NCBI RefSeq assembly: GCF_000479335.1
Contig: NC_022584.1
Location: 372,001-436,000, forward strand
Origin: Streptococcus ilei
GTDB lineage: Bacteria > Bacillota > Bacilli > Lactobacillales > Streptococcaceae
Direction: 5' to 3'
DNA: 64,000 nt
Shown here in pieces: positions 8,300 through 17,139 of the stretch. The notes beneath the pieces were generated by a model, which did not search any database, was not told where the DNA came from, and saw only the letters and a program-made list of their open reading frames with translations. The first letter of the stretch is position 1, and each line of letters opens with the position of its first letter. Both the position numbers and the translations under genes were made by a program.

Positions 8300-9112
8300 A
8301 TGAAACGCAAATCGATTTTGTTTCTATTTTTATTCTTGCTCTCGATTGGTCTGGCCTATGAGACGCAGTCTATCACAGCTGGTTGGATGACTGGATCCCA
8401 GTATGGGATCATTGGTATCTCTGTCCTCTTGCTTCTAGTATACGCGATTCCTGCTGTTTGGGCTCTCTTTCATTTCGCGAAGAAGTGGAAGTTGTCCTGG
8501 ATTCCGGTTCTTTTTTCTCTCCTAGGTGGGGGCTTTATCGCAGGTTGGTTATCTAGTTTTGCCAATACCTATTTCCATGAGATGATTCAAGCGGTAGCGC
8601 CAAATAGCGATTTTTGGAACCAGTATGAGAGTGCCATCGCAGGACCACTCTTTGAGGAACCCTTCAAGTTGATTCCGATCTTCTTTGTCCTCTACTTGTT
8701 CAATGTACGTAGGATCAAATCCATCTTCCTTTTAGCGATTGCATCTGGTCTTGGTTTCCAGATTGTGGAGGACTTTGCCTATATCCGTCAAGACATGCCA
8801 GAAGGCTTCTCATACGCAGTATCTGGTATCCTAGGTCGGATTATGAATGGGGTCGTATCACACTGGGTCTACACAGCCCTCTTCATGGTGGGTCTCTACT
8901 TGATCCTTCAAGCGACAAAAGGTCGCAAGGAGTTGATGCTGACGGGTTGGTTCTATTTTATTTCTGGCTTTGGCCTTCACTTTGTCGGCAATTCACCATT
9001 TGGCCAAATCGAGACAGAACTCCCTCTCGCCATTCCATTCTTGACAGCAGTAGGACTCTTCTTGATTTATCAAGCCTACCTCACTGTCCAAAGTCTGGAC
9101 CAAGGAAATTAA
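8300..9112 (+). CDS. PrsW-family intramembrane metalloprotease-like protein
   Basis: 270 aa, multi-pass membrane protein (hydrophobic segments at about 5-22, 35-55, 70-90, 122-140 and several in the C-terminal half). It carries the PrsW / glutamic-type signature: FEEPFK (Glu119-Glu120), VEDFAYIR (Glu157) and HWVYTALF (His188). In Bacillus subtilis PrsW makes the site-1 cut in the anti-sigma factor RsiW; no anti-sigma pair is visible here, so the substrate is unknown. The start is ATG 8300 with AGAAAGG upstream; a longer frame from 8147 begins inside a relic CRISPR repeat and is not credible. Convergent with mnmE. Confidence 0.85.
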   Translation: MKRKSILFLFLFLLSIGLAYETQSITAGWMTGSQYGIIGISVLLLLVYAIPAVWALFHFAKKWKLSWIPVLFSLLGGGFIAGWLSSFANTYFHEMIQAVAPNSDFWNQYESAIAGPLFEEPFKLIPIFFVLYLFNVRRIKSIFLLAIASGLGFQIVEDFAYIRQDMPEGFSYAVSGILGRIMNGVVSHWVYTALFMVGLYLILQATKGRKELMLTGWFYFISGFGLHFVGNSPFGQIETELPLAIPFLTAVGLFLIYQAYLTVQSLDQGN

Positions 9113-9119
9113 TAATAGA

Positions 9120-9152
9120 AAAATCGTATGTTGCAACATACGATTTTTTTTT
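9120..9152. terminator. Bidirectional terminator between prsW-like gene and mnmE
   Basis: A near-perfect palindrome AATCGTATGTT-GCAACATACGATT with A and T runs on the two sides, placed between convergent genes. Confidence 0.88.
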
Positions 9153-9155
9153 AGG

Positions 9156-10529
9156 TTATTTTCCAAGACAGAATTGACTGAAGAGTTGGGTGATGAGCTC
9201 GTCTGGTGCAGCATCTCCTGTGATTTCTCCGAGAATTTCCCAAGTGCGGGTCAGATCGACTTGAAGCAGGTCCACTGGCATGCCCATAGCCAGGCCTTCG
9301 TTAACTGCTTGGAGGCTTTCAACGGCTTTCTCAATGAGAGAGATGTGGCGGGCATTGGAGAGGTAAGTAGCATCTTGCTCTACTAAGCCAGCATTTTCAA
9401 AGAAGAGGGCATTAATACGGTCTTCGATTTGATCGATATTTTGATTTTTCAGAACCGAAATCTTGATGTAATCTTCTGGCAGTTGGTCGATTTCAATCTT
9501 CTCTGGGAGATCGACCTTGTTGAGGAGAATGATGCGGTTGCTGTCTTGTGAGATCTCAAGGAGCTGCCGGTCTTGATCAGTCAGAGGCTCGCTAGCATTG
9601 AGAACCAGGAGGACCAGATCAGCTTCTTTGAGGGCTTTCCGAGAGCGTTCCACACCAATGCGTTCGACGATATCCTCTGTCTCCCGGATACCGGCTGTAT
9701 CGACCAGCTTGAGGGGAACACCATTGATATTGACGTATTCCTCGATGACGTCACGGGTCGTCCCTTCGATATCGGTCACGATGGCTTTTTCCTCGCGCAG
9801 GAGGTTGTTCAGAAGGCTAGACTTGCCGACATTTGGTCGCCCGATGATAGCAGTAGAAATCCCCTCGCGAAGAATCTTACCACGGCGAGCTGTCTTGAGG
9901 AGGTTGGTCAAGAGGGCTTCAAACTCAGTGGTCTTTTCGCGGATGATCTCAGTGGTTGCTTCCTCGACATCGTCGTACTCAGGATAGTCGATGTTGACTT
10001 CGACCTGAGCCAGAGTATTGAGGATCTCTTGGCGCGTGTTGTTGATGAGATCAGATAGGGATCCATCCAACTGTTTGACTGCGATATTCATAGCCTTGTC
10101 GGTCTTGGCGCGGATAATATCCATGACCGCCTCAGCCTGGGTCAAATCGACACGACCATTCAAGAAGGCCCGCTTGGTAAATTCACCAGGCTCAGCTAAT
10201 CGAGCGCCTTCGCGAATCACCAATTGCAGGATTTCGTTGGTCACCGCAATCCCACCGTGGGTATTGATCTCGATGATATCTTCTCGAGTGAAGGTCTTAG
10301 GAGAGCGCATAGCACCGACCATGACTTCATCCAGAATCTCATCCTTATCTGGATCTACGATGTGGCCGTAGTTGAGGGTGTGGCTGGCCACGTTGCTTAA
10401 ATCTTTTCCTTTAAAGATCTTTTGTGCAATTTTAAAGCTGTCTGTCCCGCTTAGGCGGACAATCCCGATTGCTCCCTCACCGAGTGGCGTCGAGATAGCA
10501 GCGATGGTATCAAATTCTCTAGTAATCAT
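9156..10529 (-). CDS. mnmE: tRNA modification GTPase MnmE
   Basis: With MnmG it installs the 5-carboxymethylaminomethyl group on U34 of tRNAs reading NNA/NNG codons. 457 aa, normal length. Visible: the N-terminal folate-binding domain ([23 protein letters not shown]), a helical domain, an inserted G domain with [12 protein letters not shown] (P loop, about 224-235), DTAG and NKVD, and the C-terminal FCLGK carrying the CxGK cysteine typical of the family. Single gene, divergent from rpiA. Confidence 0.97.
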   Translation of the reverse strand: MITREFDTIAAISTPLGEGAIGIVRLSGTDSFKIAQKIFKGKDLSNVASHTLNYGHIVDPDKDEILDEVMVGAMRSPKTFTREDIIEINTHGGIAVTNEILQLVIREGARLAEPGEFTKRAFLNGRVDLTQAEAVMDIIRAKTDKAMNIAVKQLDGSLSDLINNTRQEILNTLAQVEVNIDYPEYDDVEEATTEIIREKTTEFEALLTNLLKTARRGKILREGISTAIIGRPNVGKSSLLNNLLREEKAIVTDIEGTTRDVIEEYVNINGVPLKLVDTAGIRETEDIVERIGVERSRKALKEADLVLLVLNASEPLTDQDRQLLEISQDSNRIILLNKVDLPEKIEIDQLPEDYIKISVLKNQNIDQIEDRINALFFENAGLVEQDATYLSNARHISLIEKAVESLQAVNEGLAMGMPVDLLQVDLTRTWEILGEITGDAAPDELITQLFSQFCLGK

Positions 10530-10655
10530 CTATCTTCTCTTTTCCTGTGTATTCTCTTCTATTCTATCGTAAACTGGCAAGAGGGGCAAGACATTGCTTT
10601 TAGAAGGAGGAGTTGAAAAGGTTTTCAGTTAAGTAGTGAAATCTGTCCGCCAATA

Positions 10656-10664
10656 TGCTATACT
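10656..10664 (+). promoter_or_regulatory. Extended -10 promoter of rpiA
   Basis: TGC followed by TATACT (10659-10664), an extended -10 with no good -35. The distance to the rpiA start is 27 nt. Confidence 0.6.
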
Positions 10665-10691
10665 AAACATGAATAGAAATGGAGGTCTAAG

Positions 10692-11390
10692 ATGGTAAAC
10701 CTAAAAGAACAGGTTGGCATTAAGGCGGCTGAGTTTGTTAAAGACGGCATGATTGTCGGTCTTGGTACAGGGTCAACTGCTTATTATTTTGTGGCTGAAT
10801 TGGGGCGTCGCATCAAGGAAGAAGGATTGAAGATTACAGCTGTTACGACTTCAAGCGTGACCTATGAGCAGGCAGAAGGCTTGGGAATTCCGCTAAAAGC
10901 GATTGACGATGTAGAAGTGGTTGACTTAACTGTAGATGGTGCGGATGAAGTAGACCTAGCTTTGAATGGGATCAAAGGTGGAGGCGGTGCCCTCTTGATG
11001 GAGAAAATTGTTGCAACCAACTCAAAAGACTGCATCTGGATTGTCGATGAGTCAAAACAAGTGGAAACGCTTGGTGCCTTTAAACTGCCAGTAGAAGTCG
11101 TTCAATACGGAGCAGAGAATCTTTTCCGTCATTTTGAGAAGAAGGGCTATTCTCCAGCTTATCGTGAAAAGGATGGTCAACGCTTTGTCACCGACCAAGG
11201 CAACTATATCATTGACTTGGATCTCAAGGTGATTCAGGATGCGGAAGCTCTGGCCAATGAACTGGATCACACCGTAGGGGTTGTAGAGCACGGTTTGTTC
11301 TTGAACATGATTTCAAAAGTGATCGTAGGGACACCAGAAGGCCCTGTCATCATCGAAAAATGGGTTTCTCTAGAGAGGGGCCGGGTTTAA
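10692..11390 (+). CDS. rpiA: Ribose-5-phosphate isomerase A
   Basis: Interconverts ribose-5-phosphate and ribulose-5-phosphate in the pentose phosphate pathway, linking it to nucleoside breakdown by the deoB/punA/deoD genes downstream. 232 aa. Visible family motifs: [11 protein letters not shown] near the start, TVDGADEVD and [12 protein letters not shown] in the active site region, and GVVEHGLF. Start with GGAGG 7 nt upstream. The C-terminus (WVSLERGRV) is slightly longer than I expect for streptococcal RpiA. A separate promoter precedes deoB 28 bp later. Confidence 0.96.
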   Translation: MVNLKEQVGIKAAEFVKDGMIVGLGTGSTAYYFVAELGRRIKEEGLKITAVTTSSVTYEQAEGLGIPLKAIDDVEVVDLTVDGADEVDLALNGIKGGGGALLMEKIVATNSKDCIWIVDESKQVETLGAFKLPVEVVQYGAENLFRHFEKKGYSPAYREKDGQRFVTDQGNYIIDLDLKVIQDAEALANELDHTVGVVEHGLFLNMISKVIVGTPEGPVIIEKWVSLERGRV

Positions 11391-11414
11391 AACGGCTCTC
11401 TTCTTATAGGGAAG

Positions 11415-11423
11415 TGGTATAAT
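11415..11423 (+). promoter_or_regulatory. Extended -10 promoter of the deoB operon
   Basis: TGG plus TATAAT (11418-11423), an extended -10 just after rpiA. It drives deoB and probably the genes to punA. Confidence 0.6.
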
Positions 11424-11455
11424 ATAGCTAGTTTAATAAAGGAAAGAGGCAGTTT

Positions 11456-12667
11456 ATGTCAAAATTTAATCGTATTCACTTGGTGGTACTAGATTCTGTA
11501 GGGATCGGAGCAGCTCCAGATGCTAATAACTTTGTCAATGCTGGTGTGCCTGACGGCGCATCTGACACACTTGGACACATCTCAAAAGCAGTTGGTTTGA
11601 ATGTGCCAAACATGGCAAAACTTGGTCTTGGAAATATTCCGCGTGAACAAGCCTTGAAGACTGTTCCAGCTGAGAGCAATCCAACTGGTTACGCTACGAA
11701 GTTAGAAGAAGTCTCTCTTGGAAAAGATACCATGACAGGTCACTGGGAAATCATGGGTCTTAATATTACAGAACCCTTTGATACTTTCTGGAATGGATTC
11801 CCAGAAGAAATCTTGACAAAAATCGAAGAATTCTCAGGTCGCAAGGTCATCCGCGAAGCCAACAAACCTTATTCTGGTACAGCTGTTATCGATGACTTCG
11901 GACCACGCCAAATGGAAACTGGCGAGTTGATCATCTATACATCAGCTGACCCTGTTCTTCAAATCGCAGCGCACGAAGACATCATTCCTTTGGATGAACT
12001 TTACCGTATCTGCGAATATGCTCGTTCCATCACTTTGGAACGTCCAGCTCTTCTCGGTCGGATCATTGCTCGTCCTTACGTTGGTGAGCCTGGAAACTTC
12101 ACTCGTACGGCTAACCGTCGTGACTTGGCTGTTTCACCATTTGCTCCAACTGTTTTGGACAAATTGAACGAAGCTGGTATCGATACCTATGCAGTTGGTA
12201 AGATCAACGATATCTTCAACGGTGCTGGTATCAACCACGATATGGGCCACAACAAATCAAACAGCCACGGTATTGACAACTTGATCAAAGCTATGAAATC
12301 AGAAGACTTTAAACATGGTTTCTCATTCACTAACTTGGTGGACTTTGATGCTCTTTACGGTCACCGTCGTGATCCACATGGTTACCGTGATTGCTTGCAT
12401 GAGTTCGATGAGCGCTTGCCAGAAATCATCGCTGCAATGAAAGAAGACGATCTCTTGATGATTACGGCTGACCATGGTAACGACCCAACATACGCTGGTA
12501 CTGATCATACTCGTGAATACATCCCATTCTTGGCTTACAGCCCATCTTTCAAAGGTAGCGGCTTGATTCCAGTTGGTCACTTTGCGGATATCTCAGCTAC
12601 TGTGGCGGACAACTTTGGTGTTGAGAAAGCCATGATCGGAGAAAGCTTCTTAGATAAATTGGTTTAA
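11456..12667 (+). CDS. deoB: Phosphopentomutase
   Basis: Converts (deoxy)ribose-1-phosphate, released by the nucleoside phosphorylases encoded nearby, into (deoxy)ribose-5-phosphate. 403 aa, normal length. Alkaline-phosphatase-fold metal ligands are visible: [14 protein letters not shown] at the N-terminus, the phosphoacceptor loop [18 protein letters not shown], and the late [19 protein letters not shown] metal site. AAAGGAAAGAGG supports the start. Head of the salvage operon. Confidence 0.97.
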   Translation: MSKFNRIHLVVLDSVGIGAAPDANNFVNAGVPDGASDTLGHISKAVGLNVPNMAKLGLGNIPREQALKTVPAESNPTGYATKLEEVSLGKDTMTGHWEIMGLNITEPFDTFWNGFPEEILTKIEEFSGRKVIREANKPYSGTAVIDDFGPRQMETGELIIYTSADPVLQIAAHEDIIPLDELYRICEYARSITLERPALLGRIIARPYVGEPGNFTRTANRRDLAVSPFAPTVLDKLNEAGIDTYAVGKINDIFNGAGINHDMGHNKSNSHGIDNLIKAMKSEDFKHGFSFTNLVDFDALYGHRRDPHGYRDCLHEFDERLPEIIAAMKEDDLLMITADHGNDPTYAGTDHTREYIPFLAYSPSFKGSGLIPVGHFADISATVADNFGVEKAMIGESFLDKLV

Positions 12668-12668
12668 G

Positions 12669-13211
12669 ATGATGCGCTTTGCTCTCCTCGTAAGAGGAAT
12701 CAATGTTGGCGGCAAAAACAAGGTGGTCATGGCTCAACTTCGTCAAGAATTGACGGAGCTGGGATTGGAACAAGTGGAAACCTACATCAACAGTGGCAAT
12801 ATCTTCTTTACGACAGGTCTTTCTCGATCTCAGTTATTAGAGTGCCTGTCGACCTTCTTTGAAACACATTATCCCTTTATTGAACGCTTTTCTCTGCTGA
12901 GTCGAAAAGACTATGAAGCAGAATGTGCAAACTTACCGCAATGGTGGACAGAAGAGATGGCTCGCAAGGATGTGCTCTTTTACACCGAGGGCTTGGATAG
13001 GGAATCCCTAGAAGAGAAGTTGCTTGCTTTGAAGCTAGGGGATGAAGTGCTCCACTTTGGCAAGCTAGCTGTTTTCTGGGGGAAATTCTCAGAAGCAAGC
13101 TACGCTAAAACCGCCTACCACAAACATCTGATGAAGATGCCTTTCTATCGTGAGATCACTATTCGCAACGCTAACACCTTTGACAAAATTGGTAGATTAC
13201 TTAAGAAATAA
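12669..13211 (+). CDS. DUF1697 family protein
   Basis: 180 aa, begins one base after the deoB stop. The opening FALLRGIN-type motif (ALLVRGINVGGKNKVVMAQLR) followed by VETYINSGNIFF is characteristic of DUF1697. Biochemical function is not known for the family. Two adjacent ATGs (12669 and 12672) are possible starts and neither has a strong ribosome binding site, suggesting coupling to deoB. Located between deoB and punA, as in pneumococcus as I recall it. Confidence 0.85.
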   Translation: MMRFALLVRGINVGGKNKVVMAQLRQELTELGLEQVETYINSGNIFFTTGLSRSQLLECLSTFFETHYPFIERFSLLSRKDYEAECANLPQWWTEEMARKDVLFYTEGLDRESLEEKLLALKLGDEVLHFGKLAVFWGKFSEASYAKTAYHKHLMKMPFYREITIRNANTFDKIGRLLKK

Positions 13212-13224
13212 AAGGAGAAACACA

Positions 13225-14034
13225 ATGACATTTTTAGATAAAATCAATGAAACAGCTGCTTTTTTGAAAGGCAAGGGAGTAGAAGCGCCTGAGTTTGGTC
13301 TAATCCTTGGTTCAGGTCTTGGTGAACTTGCTGAAGAAATCGAAAATGCTGTCGTAGTAGACTACTCTGACATTCCAAACTGGGGTCAATCAACAGTGGT
13401 CGGACACGCTGGTAAATTGGTTTATGGTGATCTTGCTGGACGTAAGGTATTGGCGCTTCAAGGTCGTTTCCACTTCTACGAAGGAAACCCATTGGAAGTG
13501 GTGACTTTCCCAGTTCGTGTCATGAAAGTGTTAGGATGTGAAGGGGTTCTTGTAACCAACGCTGCAGGTGGTATCGGCTTCGGTCCTGGTACCTTGATGG
13601 CTATCACTGACCACATCAACATGACAGGTCAAAACCCATTAATCGGTGAAAACTTGGATGACTTTGGTCCTCGTTTCCCTGATATGTCGAAAGCTTACAC
13701 TCCAGCCTACCGCGAAATCGCCCACAAAGTAGCTGACAAACTTGGCATCAAATTGGATGATGGAGTTTATATTGGTGTGACAGGTCCTACCTACGAAACT
13801 CCAGCTGAAATCCGTGCGTACAAGACACTTGGCGCTGATGCTGTAGGTATGTCAACCGTTCCTGAAGTCATCATTGCGGCTCACTCTGGCTTGAAGGTTC
13901 TTGGGATTTCATGTATTACCAACTTTGCGGCTGGTTTCCAAGAAGAGCTCAACCATGAAGAAGTGGTAGAAGTCACTGAGCGCGTTAAAGGAGACTTCAA
14001 AGGCTTGCTGAAAGCGATTCTTGCTGAATTGTAA
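13225..14034 (+). CDS. punA: Purine-nucleoside phosphorylase (PNP class I, trimeric type)
   Basis: Phosphorolysis of inosine/guanosine nucleosides to base and ribose-1-phosphate. 269 aa from ATG 13225, which has AAAGGAG upstream; a longer frame overlapping DUF1697 lacks support. Visible: LILGSGLGEL, the phosphate-binding HAGKLVYG and GRFHFYEGN, TNAAGGIG, and VGMSTVPEVIIAAH. Distinct in family from DeoD encoded 1.6 kb downstream; together they cover 6-oxo and 6-amino purine nucleosides. Confidence 0.95.
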   Translation: MTFLDKINETAAFLKGKGVEAPEFGLILGSGLGELAEEIENAVVVDYSDIPNWGQSTVVGHAGKLVYGDLAGRKVLALQGRFHFYEGNPLEVVTFPVRVMKVLGCEGVLVTNAAGGIGFGPGTLMAITDHINMTGQNPLIGENLDDFGPRFPDMSKAYTPAYREIAHKVADKLGIKLDDGVYIGVTGPTYETPAEIRAYKTLGADAVGMSTVPEVIIAAHSGLKVLGISCITNFAAGFQEELNHEEVVEVTERVKGDFKGLLKAILAEL

Positions 14035-14039
14035 AAAAC

Positions 14040-15283
14040 ATGGAAAGAATTGTGATATCTATTCAAGCAATTCCCTATAAAATGAAAATGGTCCTAGCAA
14101 CTTGTCTGCTAGGGCTTGTTTCGGGTTTAGCGGGTATTTTTCTTCATTTCCTTTTAGAATTAGTGGAGGGATTGGCCTTTGGTCAATCAGAGCATCAGTC
14201 TAACTTTTTGACGGATGGAGTTCCTCCTTATCGGATAGGTATCAGTTTACTAATTGTAGGTCTTGCCTCGGCCTTAGTCTGGTATTTCTTGCAACGAAAG
14301 GGGAAGCTCCTCTCCATCAAGGGTCAGATGAAGGAGGAGGATGCTCGTCCCACCCTTCATTTCTGGAAACAGTTGCTCCATTCTAGCTGGCAAATCGTTG
14401 CCGTAGGAGCTGGGGCCCCTATTGGAAAAGAAGGAGCGCCCCGGGAGATTGGCGCCTTGTTGGCAGGGCCTCTTGCGGAAGGTTTTGACCTATCTCTGAC
14501 AGATCGTATTTTCCTAATCGCTTGTGGGGCGGGAGCAGGATTGGCTGCGGTTTACCAAGTCCCATTAACGAGTGTGTTTTTTATATTTGAAACCTTAGGC
14601 ATTGCATTTTCACTTAAACGCTTTGTCCTAGCTGGGGTCACGACCTATTTAGCTGCTTTTGTAGCAGGTTGGGTGATTTCAGATCATGCACTCTACAAGA
14701 TGCCGGTTCCGACTTGGTCACTACAGGTATTGTGGGTAATGCCGATATTAGTCTTGGTCTTAACACCCCTAGCTTATGGATTTGCGCGCTTGACCAAGCA
14801 AACCACTGCTCATCGGATCAAAGACCAGCGTATTTTCCTGACTCTTCCACTGGCATTTCTTTTTTTGCTGTCCTAGCTCAGAAACTCCCACACCTTCTTG
14901 GCAATGGACGAATGGTAGCTCAGGAGGTTATCAATGGCATTCCATGGAAGACGGCATTAGTCTTATTTGTCCTAAAAGCACTCGTCGTTTTGCTTACTCT
15001 TTGGGCGGGAGCTTACGGAGGGACTCTGACACCTTCCTTTGCACTGGGAATGGCAGGAGCGTCACTTATAACTCTAGCTTTTGGATTTGAGGGTCTATCT
15101 ACCCTACTACTGATTGGCGCTGTTTGCTTTTTGACCGTGACCCTAAATGCTCCCTTTTCTGCTACAGGGCTAGTAATCGGCTTTACGGGTCAAGGGCTAG
15201 AAGCTATGCCTTACCTTTTACTAACAGCCGTTCTTACTTATGGCTTGACCCAGAGGTTGGATCGTCTGATGGGGAGAAAATGA
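14040..15283 (+). pseudogene. ClC-family chloride channel/antiporter, frameshifted at a poly-T tract
   Basis: Two overlapping frames together encode one ClC protein of about 414 aa. The first (14040-14876) gives the N-terminal half with PIGKEGAPREIGAL (ClC GKEGP-type motif) and GAGAGLAAVYQVPL (GxFAP-like region), then runs into TAG right after a run of seven T (14860-14866). The second frame carries the rest, including GAYGGTLTPSFALG (GGxFxPxL motif) and the late membrane helices. One extra T in the run would join ...LPLAFLFF with AVLAQKLPHLL. It may be a true inactivation, a phase-variable tract, a sequencing error, or translated by -1 slippage on T-TTT-TTG. The start codon is uncertain because no clear ribosome binding site precedes 14040. 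Sits between punA and deoD. Confidence 0.85.
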
Positions 15284-15365
15284 AAGGAGTCTCCAAGTAG
15301 ATAAGATACAGTAGTCTTTTATGCAGGTAATTTAACCTACAAGCTAGATGAATCCTATCTTCTTA

Positions 15366-15435
15366 TGGTATAATTTAAGTAGGCATAAAGGAAACAGGCT
15401 CATTCGGGTTAAGAATAACCCTCTTTTTGGTGCCT
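15366..15435 (+). promoter_or_regulatory. Promoter and terminator-like hairpin in the deoD leader
   Basis: Extended -10 TGG-TATAAT (15369-15374) starts a transcript near 15381. Within 40 nt there is a stem GGGTTA-AGAA-TAACCC (15406-15421) followed by TCTTTTT, and AGGCA at 15381 can pair with TGCCT at 15431 around it. It could be a short RNA, an attenuator for deoD, or both. No known riboswitch consensus is recognised. Confidence 0.5.
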
Positions 15436-15518
15436 GCCCTCTATTATGAAAACAGAAAGCATGAAACCTGTGTTCAAATTTGAGTACAAGTGGAAAGCTT
15501 TTCTAAACAAAAAATACA

Positions 15519-15660
15519 CACAGAAAGGAAGGGTTAACCGTATTCACTGAACTGAATACGGGCGGAGAACTGTGCAAAAAAGATAAACTGCCTAGCATCT
15601 ACGATGCGTCGTCAGTTTCCTATTTTTCCTTTGTTCTCTGTCGCCCTTTATATCTTAAAC
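15519..15660 (+). promoter_or_regulatory. Structured 5' element upstream of deoD, homologous to the parC leader
   Basis: The sequence folds into ordered elements: an outer helix CACAG (15519) / CTGTG (15570), a perfect hairpin CCGTATTCA-CTGAAC-TGAATACGG (15538-15561), a second stem AAACTG (15585) / CAGTTT (15613) containing GCATC-TAC-GATGC, and a possible closing pair AAGATA (15580) / TATCTT (15651). ACAGAAAGGA, AAAAAAGATAAA, TTTCCTATTTTTC and CCCTTT-TATCTTA recur in the same order upstream of parC (46719-46878). No Shine-Dalgarno precedes the deoD ATG. The 15284-15518 stretch otherwise holds only the promoter/hairpin listed separately. Confidence 0.6.
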
Positions 15661-16371
15661 ATGTCTATCCATATTGCTGCTAAGCAGGGTGAAATTGCTG
15701 ATAAAATTCTCCTTCCTGGAGATCCTCTTCGTGCGAAATTTATCGCTGAGAACTTTTTAGAAGACGCTGTTTGCTTCAACGAAGTTCGGAACATGTTTGG
15801 TTACACGGGTACCTACAAGGGTCATCGTGTATCTGTCATGGGGACTGGAATGGGGATGCCATCCATCTCTATCTATGCGCGTGAGTTGATCGTAGACTAC
15901 GGTGTGAAGAAATTGATCCGTGTGGGTACCGCTGGTTCTTTAAATGGCGATGTCCATGTCCGTGAATTGGTCTTGGCCCAAGCAGCAGCTACCAACTCAA
16001 ACATTATCCGCAATGACTGGCCTATGTATGATTTCCCACAAATCGCTAGCTTTGATTTGTTAGATAAAGCCTACCACATTGCCAATGACCTTGGCATGAC
16101 TACGCACGTCGGCAATGTCTTGTCTTCTGATGTCTTCTATTCAAACTACTTTGAAAAGAACTTAGAGCTTGGTAAGTGGGGTGTGAAAGCTGTAGAAATG
16201 GAAGCAGCAGCTCTCTACTATCTTGCCGCTCAACACCATGTTGATGCCCTTGCCATCATGACCATTTCTGATAGCTTGGTCAATCCAGAAGAAGATACGA
16301 CAGCTGAAGAACGTCAAAACACTTTCACAGATATGATGAAAGTTGGTCTTGAAACCTTGATTGCAGACTAA
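15661..16371 (+). CDS. deoD: Purine-nucleoside phosphorylase DeoD-type
   Basis: Hexameric-class phosphorylase acting on adenosine, inosine and guanosine (deoxy)nucleosides. 236 aa from ATG 15661 ([20 protein letters not shown]). Visible: [13 protein letters not shown], the phosphate-binding [30 protein letters not shown] and the catalytic-Asp loop TISDSLVN. An open frame continues upstream into the structured leader, but the normal DeoD N-terminus starts here. No ribosome binding site is visible upstream, which is unusual among its neighbours. The stop overlaps the next ATG by one base (TAATG). Confidence 0.95.
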   Translation: MSIHIAAKQGEIADKILLPGDPLRAKFIAENFLEDAVCFNEVRNMFGYTGTYKGHRVSVMGTGMGMPSISIYARELIVDYGVKKLIRVGTAGSLNGDVHVRELVLAQAAATNSNIIRNDWPMYDFPQIASFDLLDKAYHIANDLGMTTHVGNVLSSDVFYSNYFEKNLELGKWGVKAVEMEAAALYYLAAQHHVDALAIMTISDSLVNPEEDTTAEERQNTFTDMMKVGLETLIAD

Positions 16372-17129
16372 TGACAGAATATCTTCATGATGAGTGGCTT
16401 TACGACCTTCAGACCTACCAGTATGGTCGGGCCCTCCGCTCTGCTAAGAAGCAGAAGGAAGTTCCGGAGCTGGTCTTGACCTTATTGGACTTAATGGCCG
16501 AGCGTCGAGAGCTCAATATTCAACCAATCATGAACCTAAAGTTGAGAACCGAGTTGCTAGAAGCGACTGGTTTTCAGCTTTTTTGGCATGAGGACCCAGA
16601 AGAGGAACAGTTGGCCAATTACCTTTATGACTTAGAAGCCAAGCTCCGCAACGATCAGATGATTGACTTCATTCGTGCGGTGAGTCCTGCCATTTACCGG
16701 ATCTTTATGCGCTTGATTGAAATGCAGATCCCTGATATTGCAGACTACATTCACAACTCCAAGGAGTCCAGCTATGACCATTGGAAGTTTGACAAGATCC
16801 GATCATCTGACGATCCAGCCTTGCAGAATTTCCATAGCGAGAGTGCAGTCAATTCGTCCAGTTTGACGGAGTTGATCTTGCTATTAGACTTGCCGGATTC
16901 CACCAAGGATGCAGCCAAGCAACTGCGGGAGTTAGAAAAATCCGTCCGCAATCCCCTGGCCCACTTGATCAAACCCTTTGATGAGGAAGAATTGCACCGG
17001 ACGACAGGTTTCTCTTCTCAACATTTTATGGAGCTCTTAGTGAGCTTGGCCCAGGAGACGGGGATTGTTTATCAACGAGAACCTTTTTATTTCGACCAGG
17101 CCAATGCCGTGATCGAGGCACTCTTGTAA
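16371..17129 (+). CDS. Hypothetical protein with a C-terminal HEPN-like RNxxxH motif
   Basis: 252 aa, predicted helical and soluble, not confidently recognised. Near the C-terminus, KSVRNPLAHLIKPFDEEEL contains Arg193-Asn-x3-His198, the R-x4-H motif of HEPN RNases such as the C-terminal domain of Csm6/Csx1-type proteins. No CARF domain is evident in the N-terminal half, which is rich in Leu/Glu helices with aromatic clusters (FQLFWHEDPEEEQ). Translationally coupled to deoD (TAATG overlap) and 10 bp ahead of a sirtuin gene. The HEPN assignment rests on one short motif and its helical context, so function is inference. No other CRISPR type III gene is present. Confidence 0.6.
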   Translation: MTEYLHDEWLYDLQTYQYGRALRSAKKQKEVPELVLTLLDLMAERRELNIQPIMNLKLRTELLEATGFQLFWHEDPEEEQLANYLYDLEAKLRNDQMIDFIRAVSPAIYRIFMRLIEMQIPDIADYIHNSKESSYDHWKFDKIRSSDDPALQNFHSESAVNSSSLTELILLLDLPDSTKDAAKQLRELEKSVRNPLAHLIKPFDEEELHRTTGFSSQHFMELLVSLAQETGIVYQREPFYFDQANAVIEALL

Positions 17130-17139
17130 GGAGGAAGAC

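Noticed and set aside
9573..10371. Plus-strand open frames opposite mnmE
   Set aside because: Shadows of the clearly conserved MnmE frame.
15360..15660. Purine riboswitch upstream of deoD
   Set aside because: The conserved core bases and the three-way junction of the purine aptamer are not present; it is listed as an unknown structured element instead.
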